A program made the translations under genes and the position numbers. Shown piece after piece: positions 1 through 8,653 of a DNA stretch of 9,839 bases. This stretch comes from an uncultured Clostridia bacterium (GTDB lineage: Bacteria > Bacillota > Clostridia > TANB77 > CAG-508), in assembly GCA_944393345.1 (NCBI GenBank), contig CALXZW010000044.1, positions 1-9,839 of the forward strand, read 5' to 3'. Below the pieces are notes generated by a model. It was not told where the DNA came from. It worked only from the letters and a program-made list of their open reading frames with translations, and did no database searches. Within the stretch, counting starts at the first letter, position 1; every line of letters begins with the position of its first letter.

Positions 1-1009
1 CATGTGTATATTGACCACCATTTTCTCGTACTCCTGGTAAATATGCTTTTATATATCCTGGTTCTAATTTGCTCTTTTCAAAAGGTGGATCTAGTAATTT
101 TATTATTCCATTTTCTCTATCTACTAAATGATTTTCCAGACTTTCTATTGATATATATTTTTTATCATTATCTCCTGCTTTTGATATTATACTCCAACTT
201 TGTGATATACTATCTATTCTACATTCATCATTTTGCATACTTCCTAATATATTTCCATCATCCATATATGCTCTTTTATACCATCTTCCGTCCCAACCAT
301 TTGTATTCAATGCTTTTTTTAGATTTATTTTTATTTCTTCATATTTTTTTTCTTTTGATTCGTCTTCTTTATATTTACAAATATTTATAAATCTATCTAA
401 AATATTATATAAGAAAAATCCTAACCAAACACTTTCTCCTTTTCCTTTATTTCCTACTGTACTAAATCCATCATTCCAATCACCTGACCCAATTTTAGGT
501 AAGTCATGCTCTCCAAAATTTAAACTTTTTTCTATCGCTTTAATACAATGTTTGTATATACTTTCTTTTTCTTCTGTTGGTAGGAATAAATCATATTTTT
601 CATCTTGATTTTTTTCTAATAATGCTCCTTTTAAATATGGTGTTTCTATATCTAATATTTCTTTGTCATCAGTAAATTCGATATATTCTAATACTGCATA
701 AGGTAACCATAATAAGTCATCTGAGAACTTTGTTCTTATTCCTCTTTTGTTTTCATCATGCCACCAATGTTCTACATCTCCTTCTATAAATTGATGTTTA
801 CTGTGTTTTATAATCTGATTTTTTAAAAGGTTGGTATCTATATATTTTAATCCTAATGTATCTTGTAATTGATCTCTAAAACCATAAGCACCTCCAGATT
901 GATAATATCCGCTTCTGCCTAATAATCTACTTTCCATAGTTTGATACGCAAGCCATCCATTTAATAAAATATTTACAGATTCTATTGGTGTATATGCTTG
1001 TATTGTTCC
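1..1009 (-). pseudogene. Continuation of the cyclic glucan synthase: GH94 catalytic barrel in the +1 frame, cut by the left edge
   Basis: Reading the minus strand from 1009 to position 2 gives 336 codons without a stop. It starts GTIQAYTP, then NGWLAYQTMESRLLGRSG, then SGGAYGFRDQLQD, HWWHDENKRGIRTKFSDDL, GSGDWNDGF, GESVWLGFFLYNIL, PGYIKAYLPGVRENGG and finally QYTH at the edge. These are the consecutive conserved blocks of the GH94 (alpha/alpha)6 phosphorylase barrel. They include the DWND motif (about 412-423), whose first Asp is the general acid in GH94 phosphorylases. The frame is preceded by an in-frame TAG at 1043-1045 and has no RBS-supported start, so it is the broken tail of the large gene rather than a separate gene. 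Only one shift was found; every codon from 1009 to the edge fits the family. Roughly 200-300 further residues should lie beyond the window. Confidence 0.85.
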
Positions 1010-4000
1010 GTAATTTATCTTTCCAATATTTTTTAATTTTCTCTAATTCTTGTTTACAATTTGGGATTTTACTATATTTATATGCAATATTTTTACAATC
1101 TAATAAATTTTCTTCAGCACCTAACATAATAGATATTTCTTTATTTGAAAAGCTTTCTATTTCAACTTCTATTTCAAATACTAAGCAGGTATTTTTCCCT
1201 AAAGAATTTGAATTATTTAGTCCTGATTTTTTTAATGCCTCTGGTGATGATAACCCTCCTTTTCCTAAAAAGAACTTTTTATCTCCAGTATAGCTTTTTA
1301 TTTCTTCACTTGATGATATATATATTTGCATTTTATTTTCTTCTTGTGCATATATCTTTTTTGCATATATTATATTATTATTTTTGTCAAAATTTAAGTT
1401 TATATAATTATCTGTTTTTATTTCATCTTCACCCATTACTGGTTTTATATAGTAATATAATTTTATTTTTTTTCTATTTGGTGTAGTATTTTTTAAATTT
1501 AATATTCCTATTTTAACACTATCTTCTTTAGGTACAAATACATTTAATTCTTGCTCAATGCCATCACTTTTATGAATATACTTACAATAACCAAAACCAT
1601 AAATTATATTATAATTTCTATTATCTGGCATTGGATTTAAACCTAGTGACCACGTTTTTTTGTTATTTTCATCTTTTAGATAAACTATTTCTGATGGAAT
1701 GTCCAATCCCGGTTTATTTTCCCAAGCAGTTATTCTATTTAATCTACTATTTTTGTACCAACTATATCCTCCCATATTTTCTGTTACTATTGTTCCAAAT
1801 TTTTCATTTGCCATTATATGTGACCATACTGTTGGTAATCTGTTTTCTTTGTCTACTTTTATTAAATATTCTTTTCCATCTTCAGAAAAACCTCCATACT
1901 CATTATAGTATTTTAATTTTTCTTTTTCTTCTAAAATATTTATATCATCATTCTTTTCTTCTTCAAAATATGGTATTACGTCTTCTTCATTTGCTATTTC
2001 TTTATATTTTTCTAAATATTCATCTTCTTTTTCTTTTATATTATTTTCTATTCCACCTTTTTTGCTATCTATTATTATACTTGCTACTACTTCTAATAAT
2101 TCTACGTCTTCATTTTTTATCTCTGCTTTACTTAAACAAAATATTCCGCCTTTAATATTTTTCAAATATGACATTTGATTATTTAATATTGAATTTTCTA
2201 TTTCTTCTCTTACATAATTTTCATAACTATGTTTTTCTTCATCTAATATTACTATTTCTGTTTTTATATTTTTTACTTTTAAAAATTCATATGCTTTTAA
2301 TATTTCGTTTATAACATAGGATTCATTTACATTTTTAATTTTTACTAAAATTATTGGATAATCTCCTGATATTCCATATTTCCATAATTCATTTTGTCTA
2401 TATTCTTTTTTACTGTATTTTTCTATCATTGATTGTTTTATTGGATTTTCAAATATCATATATGAAGCAAGTTTTTGATAATTTTCTATATCTTTCCCTT
2501 TTATTCTTAAATATCTACTTTCTGCTTCTATTCTTGCTCTTGATAATTCAAAAGCTTTTATAGTATTTTCTGGTATTTTATATTTTTCTAAGTTCTTAAG
2601 TACTTCTTCTTTTTCTTCTCCTGCTGAAAGTATTAGATCTATTATTACTTCTTCTTGTGGCTTTATTTTTACTGTTCTTTTTAATGCAATTACAGATTCT
2701 GTTGTTAAACCTATTTTTTTAGAAAATGGTATTGAATTTCTTACCATATTAGGTATTCCTAAATTCCCTCTACCTAAAAACTTTTCTTCCTCAATTTCAT
2801 ACTCTAAATCCCCAACTGTTTCACTATTTGTGGATAAGTTCACACCTAAATATATATTTGAGTTTTTTATATCTCTTGGTTTATGTCTTATAACTATACT
2901 ATTTGTTTTTTCATCATATTCATATATTAAAAACAATTTATTAAATGCAGGATGAGCATAATCTTGTTCTTTTTTTGATAATATTGGCTCAAAATATGAT
3001 GTTACTTCTATTATTTCTTCTTCATTTCCTCTGTTTTCTAATGTTACTTTTCTTAATTCAACAGGTTCAGTTGGTGATATTGTTGTTTCTATTTTTGTTT
3101 TTATATTTCCATTTGTTATTTCTTGCTCATCTTTATCAGGCATAAAACTAATTTGATAATTATTTTCATTAATTTCATTTTGTGAATAATTTGAACTCCA
3201 TATATTTTTAGTTTTTATATTTTTAAAATTGAAGGTTATACCTTGCAAATAATCATCTGTCTTTTTGAATCTATTTATATAATAATCTTTATATTTACTT
3301 ACCCCTTCTCCTTTTTGATTCATTGCTATTGTATAGTTCTCATTTGAAATGATATTTCCTCTTATTAGTTTTTCATCTATTTTGTTATATACATTTATTG
3401 TATAATTTTCATAATCTTTATATTTTAATTTTTCTATTTTTTCTTTATTTTCTTTTGTTATTATAAAACTTTCTGGCATTGTTTCTTGTAATAAAATTGT
3501 TACTGCTTCTATTTCTGGATTTTTTGTAAATCTTTTTTGTAATATATTTTGATTTATTAAATTGTTTATTGATAATAATATAAGGCCTTGATGATGTGCC
3601 ATATATGTTTTTACAACACTTGCTCTTTCACCTTTTTCTACTCTTTCTGGTGTAAAATCTATTGATTCATAAAATCCAAATTTATTATACATATTATTTT
3701 TTTCTAACACTTTTAAATTACTTATAACTTCTTTAGGATAATCAGTTATTGCTAATATACTTCCATAAGAAGATACAACTTGTTCATCTGCTAAACCTCT
3801 TTTTAAACCTAACCATGGTACACCAAATGCTTTATATTGATAATTTGAGTGTAAATCCTTTAAGTTAAATGCCGCTTCTGAAATTCCCCAAGGTATATTT
3901 AATTTTTTAGCATATTCCATTTGACTCATTATCATAAATTTACAAGATTCGTCTAAAAGACTTCCTTTATATTTTGGAATATTTATATTTGGCATTAAAT

Positions 4001-7000
4001 ATTCAAATGCTGTTCCCGACCATGAGATTAGACCTTTATACTTATTTAAAACTGTTAATGTTCTACTCAAATTGTTCCAATGTTTTAATGGTATATCTTT
4101 TTTAGCAATAGCTACTAAACTTGCTTGTCTCGCTTCAGAAGCTAATAAGTCATAATATGAATCTGTTAACTTGTTTTCTTCTATATTAAAACCTATTGAA
4201 AAGATTTGATTATCTTGATCATATAAAAGAGAAAAGTCTGTATTTTCTATTAATTTTTGTACAATCCCTGAAATTTGATTTTTTTCTTCTTCTAAGAAAT
4301 TTTTTACCACATATAAATAACCTATAAGATTTCCACTATCTACTGTTGACACATATCTTGGCATTAACGGTTCTTTTGTTTTCGTATTATACCAATTATA
4401 TAAATGTCCATTCCACTTTGGTAAACTATCTATTGATAAAACTATTTTTTCTAATAATTCTATTGCTCTTTCTTTTGAAATATATTTTAAATCATGTGCT
4501 GAAATTACTGCAAGCATTGACAAACCTATATTGGTTGATGAGGTTCTAAAAACTATTTTTTCTTTTCTATCCTCTTGATAATTATCTGGAATTAAATAGT
4601 TATTTTCTTCATTTAAATAAGTTTCAAAATATTTCCATGTTTTTTGGCCTACTTCTAATATATATTCTTTTTCTTGATTTGTTAATTTTTCTAAGGAATT
4701 TTTTTGTTTTGTTTCTTTACTTATATACCACATTATTACTGGTGAAATTAGCCAAATTATTGATATTATTATTCCAAATAAATTTTGTTTTAATATACAT
4801 ATTCCTATTGTTATTATGGCTAATAAAATATTTATGAACATTTGATTATAGTATGAAGGTAAATTGGTTTTTGCTTGTTTTTCCGCTTCTTCTGAAGTCG
4901 TCCATTCTAATAGATTTTTATGTGTTACTACCTTTCTATATATTGTTTTAGTTATTGATTTAAAAGATATATATGCCTTGTATGGTAGATTTGCAAAAGT
5001 TATTAAGGCTCTTAAAAAAGCTCCTCTTATTCCTGATATTTTGGGTGTAAAGGTTCTTTGTTTTTGTTCTCCTTCTTTTTTAAATATTAAATAGTTTAAA
5101 ATTTCTAATATATATGGAAAAATTGATATAATTATTAAAATCAATATTATTGGATATATTTTTTTGTTATTTATAATTGATACTATATTTACATATAACA
5201 TTGATATTAAAATTGATATTTCTAATAAACTTCTTCTTAAATTGTCAAATATTTTATATTTAGATAATAAATTTAATGGATTTTTTACTTTAGTTATTTG
5301 CATTTGTTTATTATCTTTTATATATACCTCTTTTTTTAACCAGTTTATTATTTGCCAATCTCCTCTAATCCATCTTGCTAATCTTGTCATAAAGCTGTTG
5401 TATTTTGTTGGATATCCATCCATTAACATTATATCTGATGCTAGCCCACATCTTAAATAGTTTCCTTCTAGTAAATCATGACTTAATACTGTATTTTCTG
5501 GTATTGCATTTTTTAATACCTTTGAAAATACTTTTAAATCATATATTCCTTTTCCTGTGAATATTCCTTCTTTAAAATTATCTTGATATATATCTGAAAT
5601 GGCATTTGTATATGAATCAATTCCTCCGTCTCCTGCAAATATTTTAGTGAAGTTCGTTTTATAACTTATATCTAAGTTTATTCCCACTCTTGGTTGCATA
5701 ATTCCATAACCATCTATAACTATATTCTTTTGTGCATCAATTTTAGGTTTATTTAAAATATGTGCCATTGCACCTATTAATTCAAAAGCGGTATTTAAAA
5801 CTAAGTCTGTATCTGCATCTAAGGTTATTATATATTTTACTTTTTTATATAAATCTATATTTCTTAATTTTTTATTTTCTTCACCTATATTTTCTAAATA
5901 AATTCTTTCTTCTTTTTCTGTTCTTAATTCTTCTATTGTATTTACTCTAAATTTATTTGCTTCATTTCCTAGTAAATATTCATTAAATTGATTTAATAAG
6001 CCTCTTTTTCTTTCCCAACCTAAATATGAATTTTCTTTTTCGTTCCAAGTTCTATTTCTATATATGAAATTAAAAATTGGAATTTGACTTTTATATTTTT
6101 TATTTAATTCTTTTACTTGATTTTTTCCTTCTTCCATTACCTCTTTATCAAATTCTTCTTCTTTATTTTCACTTTGTGAACAATCACCTAATAGTGTAAA
6201 ATATATATTTTTTGACTTATTTGCTATATAAAATACTTCTAATTTTCCCATTAATTCTTTTACTTTTTCTTTTGATTTTAATATTGTAGGTATTACAACC
6301 ATAGTGGAATTTTGTTCATCTATTCCTTCTGAAAAATCTAGTTTTGGTATTAATTTAGGTTTTACTATTTTATTTAAAACATATTGAATTATTTGAATTG
6401 TAATTTCTGAAGATGGAATCAAAAATATTAAAAAACTTATTAAAAATATTAACAAATTTTGGCTTGATATTAATGCACTCAATACAGAAGAAACAATTAT
6501 GGTTATTATAATTATTACCGATATATATATTTTGGTTTTAGTACCTTCTTTTAGTTCTTTTTTCTTATAATTTAAAACATTATATGTTTCATTTATTCCT
6601 TCACCAATCAAATAATAACCTATATGCTCTTTTTTACTTCCTGACAAACTGTTTTTTGCCAATTCTAATATTTTTTTTGAAATATATAATTCTGATATTT
6701 TTGTTTTTTTAGCAATCTCTTTTATTTTTGCTCTATAATATTCTTTTGTTTTTATATCCATATTCTGATATACTTTAGCTGGATCTTGTTTTAATATTTC
6801 TTCTACTCCATTTATTTTTTCAAATATTTCCAAAAAATTTATCCTTTGTATAGTTTTTATACTTGTAATACTATTCCCCATTAAAACTCTTTTTGTGGCA
6901 ATATCAAAATGTTCTTTTTTTATTACTTCAGATACACTTGTTCCTAACATTTCAACTGTTTCTTCTAGTGCTTTTGAATAACTATAACCTTTTTTTCCAT

Positions 7001-7772
7001 ATCTTTGTAAAATGTATGACATATATTCTATAAAAGGATATCTCATATCCTCAAAAACAATTCTTTCAACTTTTTTATTGCTTAAATTTCTAAATTTTTG
7101 TTTTTGCTTATCCTTATCTTCTAATAATCTTTCTACTATATTTTCTGCTTTATATTTTTGATTTTGACTACTTATTATTTTTTCGCATATTTCTCTTATA
7201 TTTTCTATTATAGCTATTTGCATAAATAATCCTATATTCCATATTTCATCCATACTTAAATTTTTTTTAGTTTGATAACTAGCTAAATATGCTTCTATAT
7301 TGTTTTTTTCTATTTTACCATCTGTATATGCTATTATTTCTGAAGCTAATACATATATTCTTGCAAATCCTTGATATTGTCCGTTAGCTATTCCTACAAA
7401 ATTTTTATATTTTTTTAATGTCAATTCTTTTTTTATTACTTTAACAATTTCTTCTATTATATATAAATTATCTAATATCCATTCTCCTGCTGGATGTATT
7501 CCTATTCCTAATTTTAAATGTTCATTTAATAAGTTATATGTTTGTTCTATAACTTCATAACTTTTTATCAAATGTGGTATTGGATATGTGTTTTGACTTG
7601 ATTTATTTGTAAGATTATGTGTTAATGCTATTTTTTGTAAATGATTTTCTAATTGAGCTTTATTTAGCATTGTTCCTGTTATTTTTAATATTTTATTTTC
7701 TTTCAAAAAAATTCCACTCCTTGCTAAATATCTTTTTTGATATTTTCTGCAATAAGTGGTAATTTTATGCAT
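927..7772 (-). CDS. Cyclic beta-1,2-glucan synthase (GT84 + cyclising domain + GH94 N-part), frameshifted near the C-terminal part
   Basis: This giant membrane enzyme makes beta-1,2-glucan from UDP-glucose and closes it into rings. Domain order in the 2281-residue frame is as follows. A cytoplasmic N-terminal region (1-410) carries the family motif HPAGEWILDN at 93-102. Two membrane helices lie at about 413-470. The GT84 GT-A core spans about 490-810, with LDADTD at 651-656, FTGKG at 738-742, SHDLLEGNYLR at 764-774 and RWIRGDWQ at 800-807. Four more membrane helices lie at about 848-895 and 977-1017. The glycoamylase-like (GH189-type) cyclising domain covers about 1030-1425, with PRYVSTVDSGNLIGY, LASEARQAS and YMAHHQG. 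GH94-like beta-sandwich modules lie at about 1460-1740 and 1960-2230, the second with VTENMGGYSWYKNSR. After L2254 the frame is wrong, and the last 27 residues are out-of-frame sequence. Family members are about 2800-2900 residues long. No SD precedes the ATG at 7772. A TTG at 7706 with AAGGAG ten bases upstream is a credible alternative start. Confidence 0.88.
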   Translation of the reverse strand: MHKITTYCRKYQKRYLARSGIFLKENKILKITGTMLNKAQLENHLQKIALTHNLTNKSSQNTYPIPHLIKSYEVIEQTYNLLNEHLKLGIGIHPAGEWILDNLYIIEEIVKVIKKELTLKKYKNFVGIANGQYQGFARIYVLASEIIAYTDGKIEKNNIEAYLASYQTKKNLSMDEIWNIGLFMQIAIIENIREICEKIISSQNQKYKAENIVERLLEDKDKQKQKFRNLSNKKVERIVFEDMRYPFIEYMSYILQRYGKKGYSYSKALEETVEMLGTSVSEVIKKEHFDIATKRVLMGNSITSIKTIQRINFLEIFEKINGVEEILKQDPAKVYQNMDIKTKEYYRAKIKEIAKKTKISELYISKKILELAKNSLSGSKKEHIGYYLIGEGINETYNVLNYKKKELKEGTKTKIYISVIIIITIIVSSVLSALISSQNLLIFLISFLIFLIPSSEITIQIIQYVLNKIVKPKLIPKLDFSEGIDEQNSTMVVIPTILKSKEKVKELMGKLEVFYIANKSKNIYFTLLGDCSQSENKEEEFDKEVMEEGKNQVKELNKKYKSQIPIFNFIYRNRTWNEKENSYLGWERKRGLLNQFNEYLLGNEANKFRVNTIEELRTEKEERIYLENIGEENKKLRNIDLYKKVKYIITLDADTDLVLNTAFELIGAMAHILNKPKIDAQKNIVIDGYGIMQPRVGINLDISYKTNFTKIFAGDGGIDSYTNAISDIYQDNFKEGIFTGKGIYDLKVFSKVLKNAIPENTVLSHDLLEGNYLRCGLASDIMLMDGYPTKYNSFMTRLARWIRGDWQIINWLKKEVYIKDNKQMQITKVKNPLNLLSKYKIFDNLRRSLLEISILISMLYVNIVSIINNKKIYPIILILIIISIFPYILEILNYLIFKKEGEQKQRTFTPKISGIRGAFLRALITFANLPYKAYISFKSITKTIYRKVVTHKNLLEWTTSEEAEKQAKTNLPSYYNQMFINILLAIITIGICILKQNLFGIIISIIWLISPVIMWYISKETKQKNSLEKLTNQEKEYILEVGQKTWKYFETYLNEENNYLIPDNYQEDRKEKIVFRTSSTNIGLSMLAVISAHDLKYISKERAIELLEKIVLSIDSLPKWNGHLYNWYNTKTKEPLMPRYVSTVDSGNLIGYLYVVKNFLEEEKNQISGIVQKLIENTDFSLLYDQDNQIFSIGFNIEENKLTDSYYDLLASEARQASLVAIAKKDIPLKHWNNLSRTLTVLNKYKGLISWSGTAFEYLMPNINIPKYKGSLLDESCKFMIMSQMEYAKKLNIPWGISEAAFNLKDLHSNYQYKAFGVPWLGLKRGLADEQVVSSYGSILAITDYPKEVISNLKVLEKNNMYNKFGFYESIDFTPERVEKGERASVVKTYMAHHQGLILLSINNLINQNILQKRFTKNPEIEAVTILLQETMPESFIITKENKEKIEKLKYKDYENYTINVYNKIDEKLIRGNIISNENYTIAMNQKGEGVSKYKDYYINRFKKTDDYLQGITFNFKNIKTKNIWSSNYSQNEINENNYQISFMPDKDEQEITNGNIKTKIETTISPTEPVELRKVTLENRGNEEEIIEVTSYFEPILSKKEQDYAHPAFNKLFLIYEYDEKTNSIVIRHKPRDIKNSNIYLGVNLSTNSETVGDLEYEIEEEKFLGRGNLGIPNMVRNSIPFSKKIGLTTESVIALKRTVKIKPQEEVIIDLILSAGEEKEEVLKNLEKYKIPENTIKAFELSRARIEAESRYLRIKGKDIENYQKLASYMIFENPIKQSMIEKYSKKEYRQNELWKYGISGDYPIILVKIKNVNESYVINEILKAYEFLKVKNIKTEIVILDEEKHSYENYVREEIENSILNNQMSYLKNIKGGIFCLSKAEIKNEDVELLEVVASIIIDSKKGGIENNIKEKEDEYLEKYKEIANEEDVIPYFEEEKNDDINILEEKEKLKYYNEYGGFSEDGKEYLIKVDKENRLPTVWSHIMANEKFGTIVTENMGGYSWYKNSRLNRITAWENKPGLDIPSEIVYLKDENNKKTWSLGLNPMPDNRNYNIIYGFGYCKYIHKSDGIEQELNVFVPKEDSVKIGILNLKNTTPNRKKIKLYYYIKPVMGEDEIKTDNYINLNFDKNNNIIYAKKIYAQEENKMQIYISSSEEIKSYTGDKKFFLGKGGLSSPEALKKSGLNNSNSLGKNTCLVFEIEVEIESFSNKEISIMLGAEENLLDCKNIAYKYSKIPNCKQELEKIKKYWKDKLRNNTSIYTNRICKYFIKWMACVSNYGK
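1010..1022 (-). other. Single-base (+1) frameshift site in the glucan synthase gene
   Basis: On the minus strand the upstream frame encodes KKYWKDKL, ending at 1011. The conserved continuation GTIQAYTP begins at 1009, so one base is extra. Tyr-Trp (1023-1028) is expected in this block of the family, and the downstream frame is right from 1009. The shift therefore lies between about 1022 and 1010. The local sequence aaagataaattacgg is not a long homopolymer and does not match a classical slippery heptamer. Translation in the upstream frame meets TAG at 927-929. Confidence 0.82.
7717..7722 (-). promoter_or_regulatory. Possible ribosome binding site for an alternative TTG start of the glucan synthase
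   Basis: AAGGAG on the minus strand is ten bases before an in-frame TTG at 7704-7706 (residue 23 of the longer frame). The ATG at 7772 has no comparable sequence in front of it, only an A/T-rich stretch with a lone GAG about 15 bases away. The downstream protein would begin KENKILKITG and still keep the whole recognisable family domain. Confidence 0.4.
7726..7745 (-). other. Small AT-rich hairpin just before the alternative glucan synthase start
   Basis: A perfect seven-base inverted repeat, AAATATC / GATATTT, flanks a six-base A loop (minus strand) and ends three bases before the AAGGAG at 7717-7722. It is weak (one G-C pair) and not followed by a T-run on the coding strand, so it is not a terminator. 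It could mask or present the ribosome binding site, or be chance in such AT-rich DNA. Confidence 0.25.
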
Positions 7773-7801
7773 TATATATTTTTTTACTCAATTTATTTAT
7801 A

Positions 7802-8653
7802 TTATATTTTTTTGTATATAACTAATGTCCTTTCTTTTCCTTCTTTTTCTATAATGCTCGGATTTTCTATAATTTTTTGTATATTTTCTTTAGTCTTAAA
7901 AAATGGTTCACATCCATCTGAATATGCACATATATATTTTATATCTTCTAAATTCCATTTATACGTTACAATATAATATTCCGCTTCTTTTTCTCCTGTT
8001 AAAACCCCAAAAGATATATCTTTACCATTATATAAAGTATGTGGTTTATTTCTAAAATCTCTTCTTACCATTGCTCTATCTTTACCTTCATACCAATCAA
8101 ATTTATTCTGCTTTGTATATATTTGATCTAAATATGTTTCAAAAGGTTCATGATTGTTTATTGTTGAATACTTAATTTCTAAATTTTCGTTTAGTGCAAT
8201 TATATGACTATCTCCTATTGAAAAACAATATAATTCGTTTCCTGTAATATATCCTCCTACTGCAACGCAACCATATAAATCCTCTGCTAAATAATCTATT
8301 TTTCTATCTTTATTTATTTCTAAAATGTCTGAATTTACTTTTTTTACTACTTTTAGTATTTCTTCTTCATTAATTTTTTTCATTTTCTTTGCATACTTTA
8401 CAAAATTATCACCGCAAATTTTTGCAGACTCATATGCACCACTTGGATTTGGGTACATCTTTTTCCATTCTACTACCTCTTCTTTTGTTTTAGGATATGG
8501 CACTGCTTTACCTTCTATTGTATCTCTAGTTACTCCATCCGCTATACAAAAAATATTATCATCTACTAAAAAATAGTCTTCTGGCACTGGTTCTATATTA
8601 TATACATCAAATATTTTATTATTACACATTTTAGCATAAATATTTTTAAACAT
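7802..8653 (-). CDS. PP2C-type (PPM family) serine/threonine protein phosphatase-like protein
   Basis: This 283-residue soluble protein has the pattern of metal-dependent PP2C phosphatases: ED at residues 25-26, the ADG motif at 38-40, GGYITGNELYCFSIGDS at 133-149 (GDS at 147-149), and SDG at 245-247. The last strand reads GKERTLVIY at 272-280. In the family this position normally carries a metal-binding Asp (GDN or DDRT type), and here Lys/Glu stand in its place. Activity may therefore be altered, although the other metal ligands are present. The family removes phosphate from Ser/Thr of proteins, usually opposing Hanks-type kinases; no kinase is in the window. I chose the start at 8653, not the upstream in-frame ATG at 8683, because AAGGAG lies ten bases before it and the start overlaps the preceding stop as ATGTTTAA, which suggests translational coupling. 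A role in controlling the neighbouring glycan enzymes is inference from the operon only. Confidence 0.85.
   Translation of the reverse strand: MFKNIYAKMCNNKIFDVYNIEPVPEDYFLVDDNIFCIADGVTRDTIEGKAVPYPKTKEEVVEWKKMYPNPSGAYESAKICGDNFVKYAKKMKKINEEEILKVVKKVNSDILEINKDRKIDYLAEDLYGCVAVGGYITGNELYCFSIGDSHIIALNENLEIKYSTINNHEPFETYLDQIYTKQNKFDWYEGKDRAMVRRDFRNKPHTLYNGKDISFGVLTGEKEAEYYIVTYKWNLEDIKYICAYSDGCEPFFKTKENIQKIIENPSIIEKEGKERTLVIYKKI

Noticed and set aside
4..390. Open frame of 128 codons on the plus strand
   Set aside because: It is antisense to the GH94 barrel. Its translation is low-complexity Leu/Phe/Tyr/Ile, as expected from the complement of A-rich coding sequence, and it has no RBS.
1010..1036. 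Programmed ribosomal frameshift or homopolymer phase variation at the break
   Set aside because: No slippery heptamer or strong downstream structure is visible. The nearby A6 run (1031-1036) lies upstream of the conserved Tyr-Trp still read in the original frame, so it is not the slip site. A plain indel or sequencing error is simpler.
1631..2155. Open frame of 174 codons on the plus strand resembling a hydrophobic membrane protein
   Set aside because: It lies entirely antisense to the glucan synthase. The Leu/Phe richness comes from T-rich complement DNA, with no SD before the ATG and no recognisable family.
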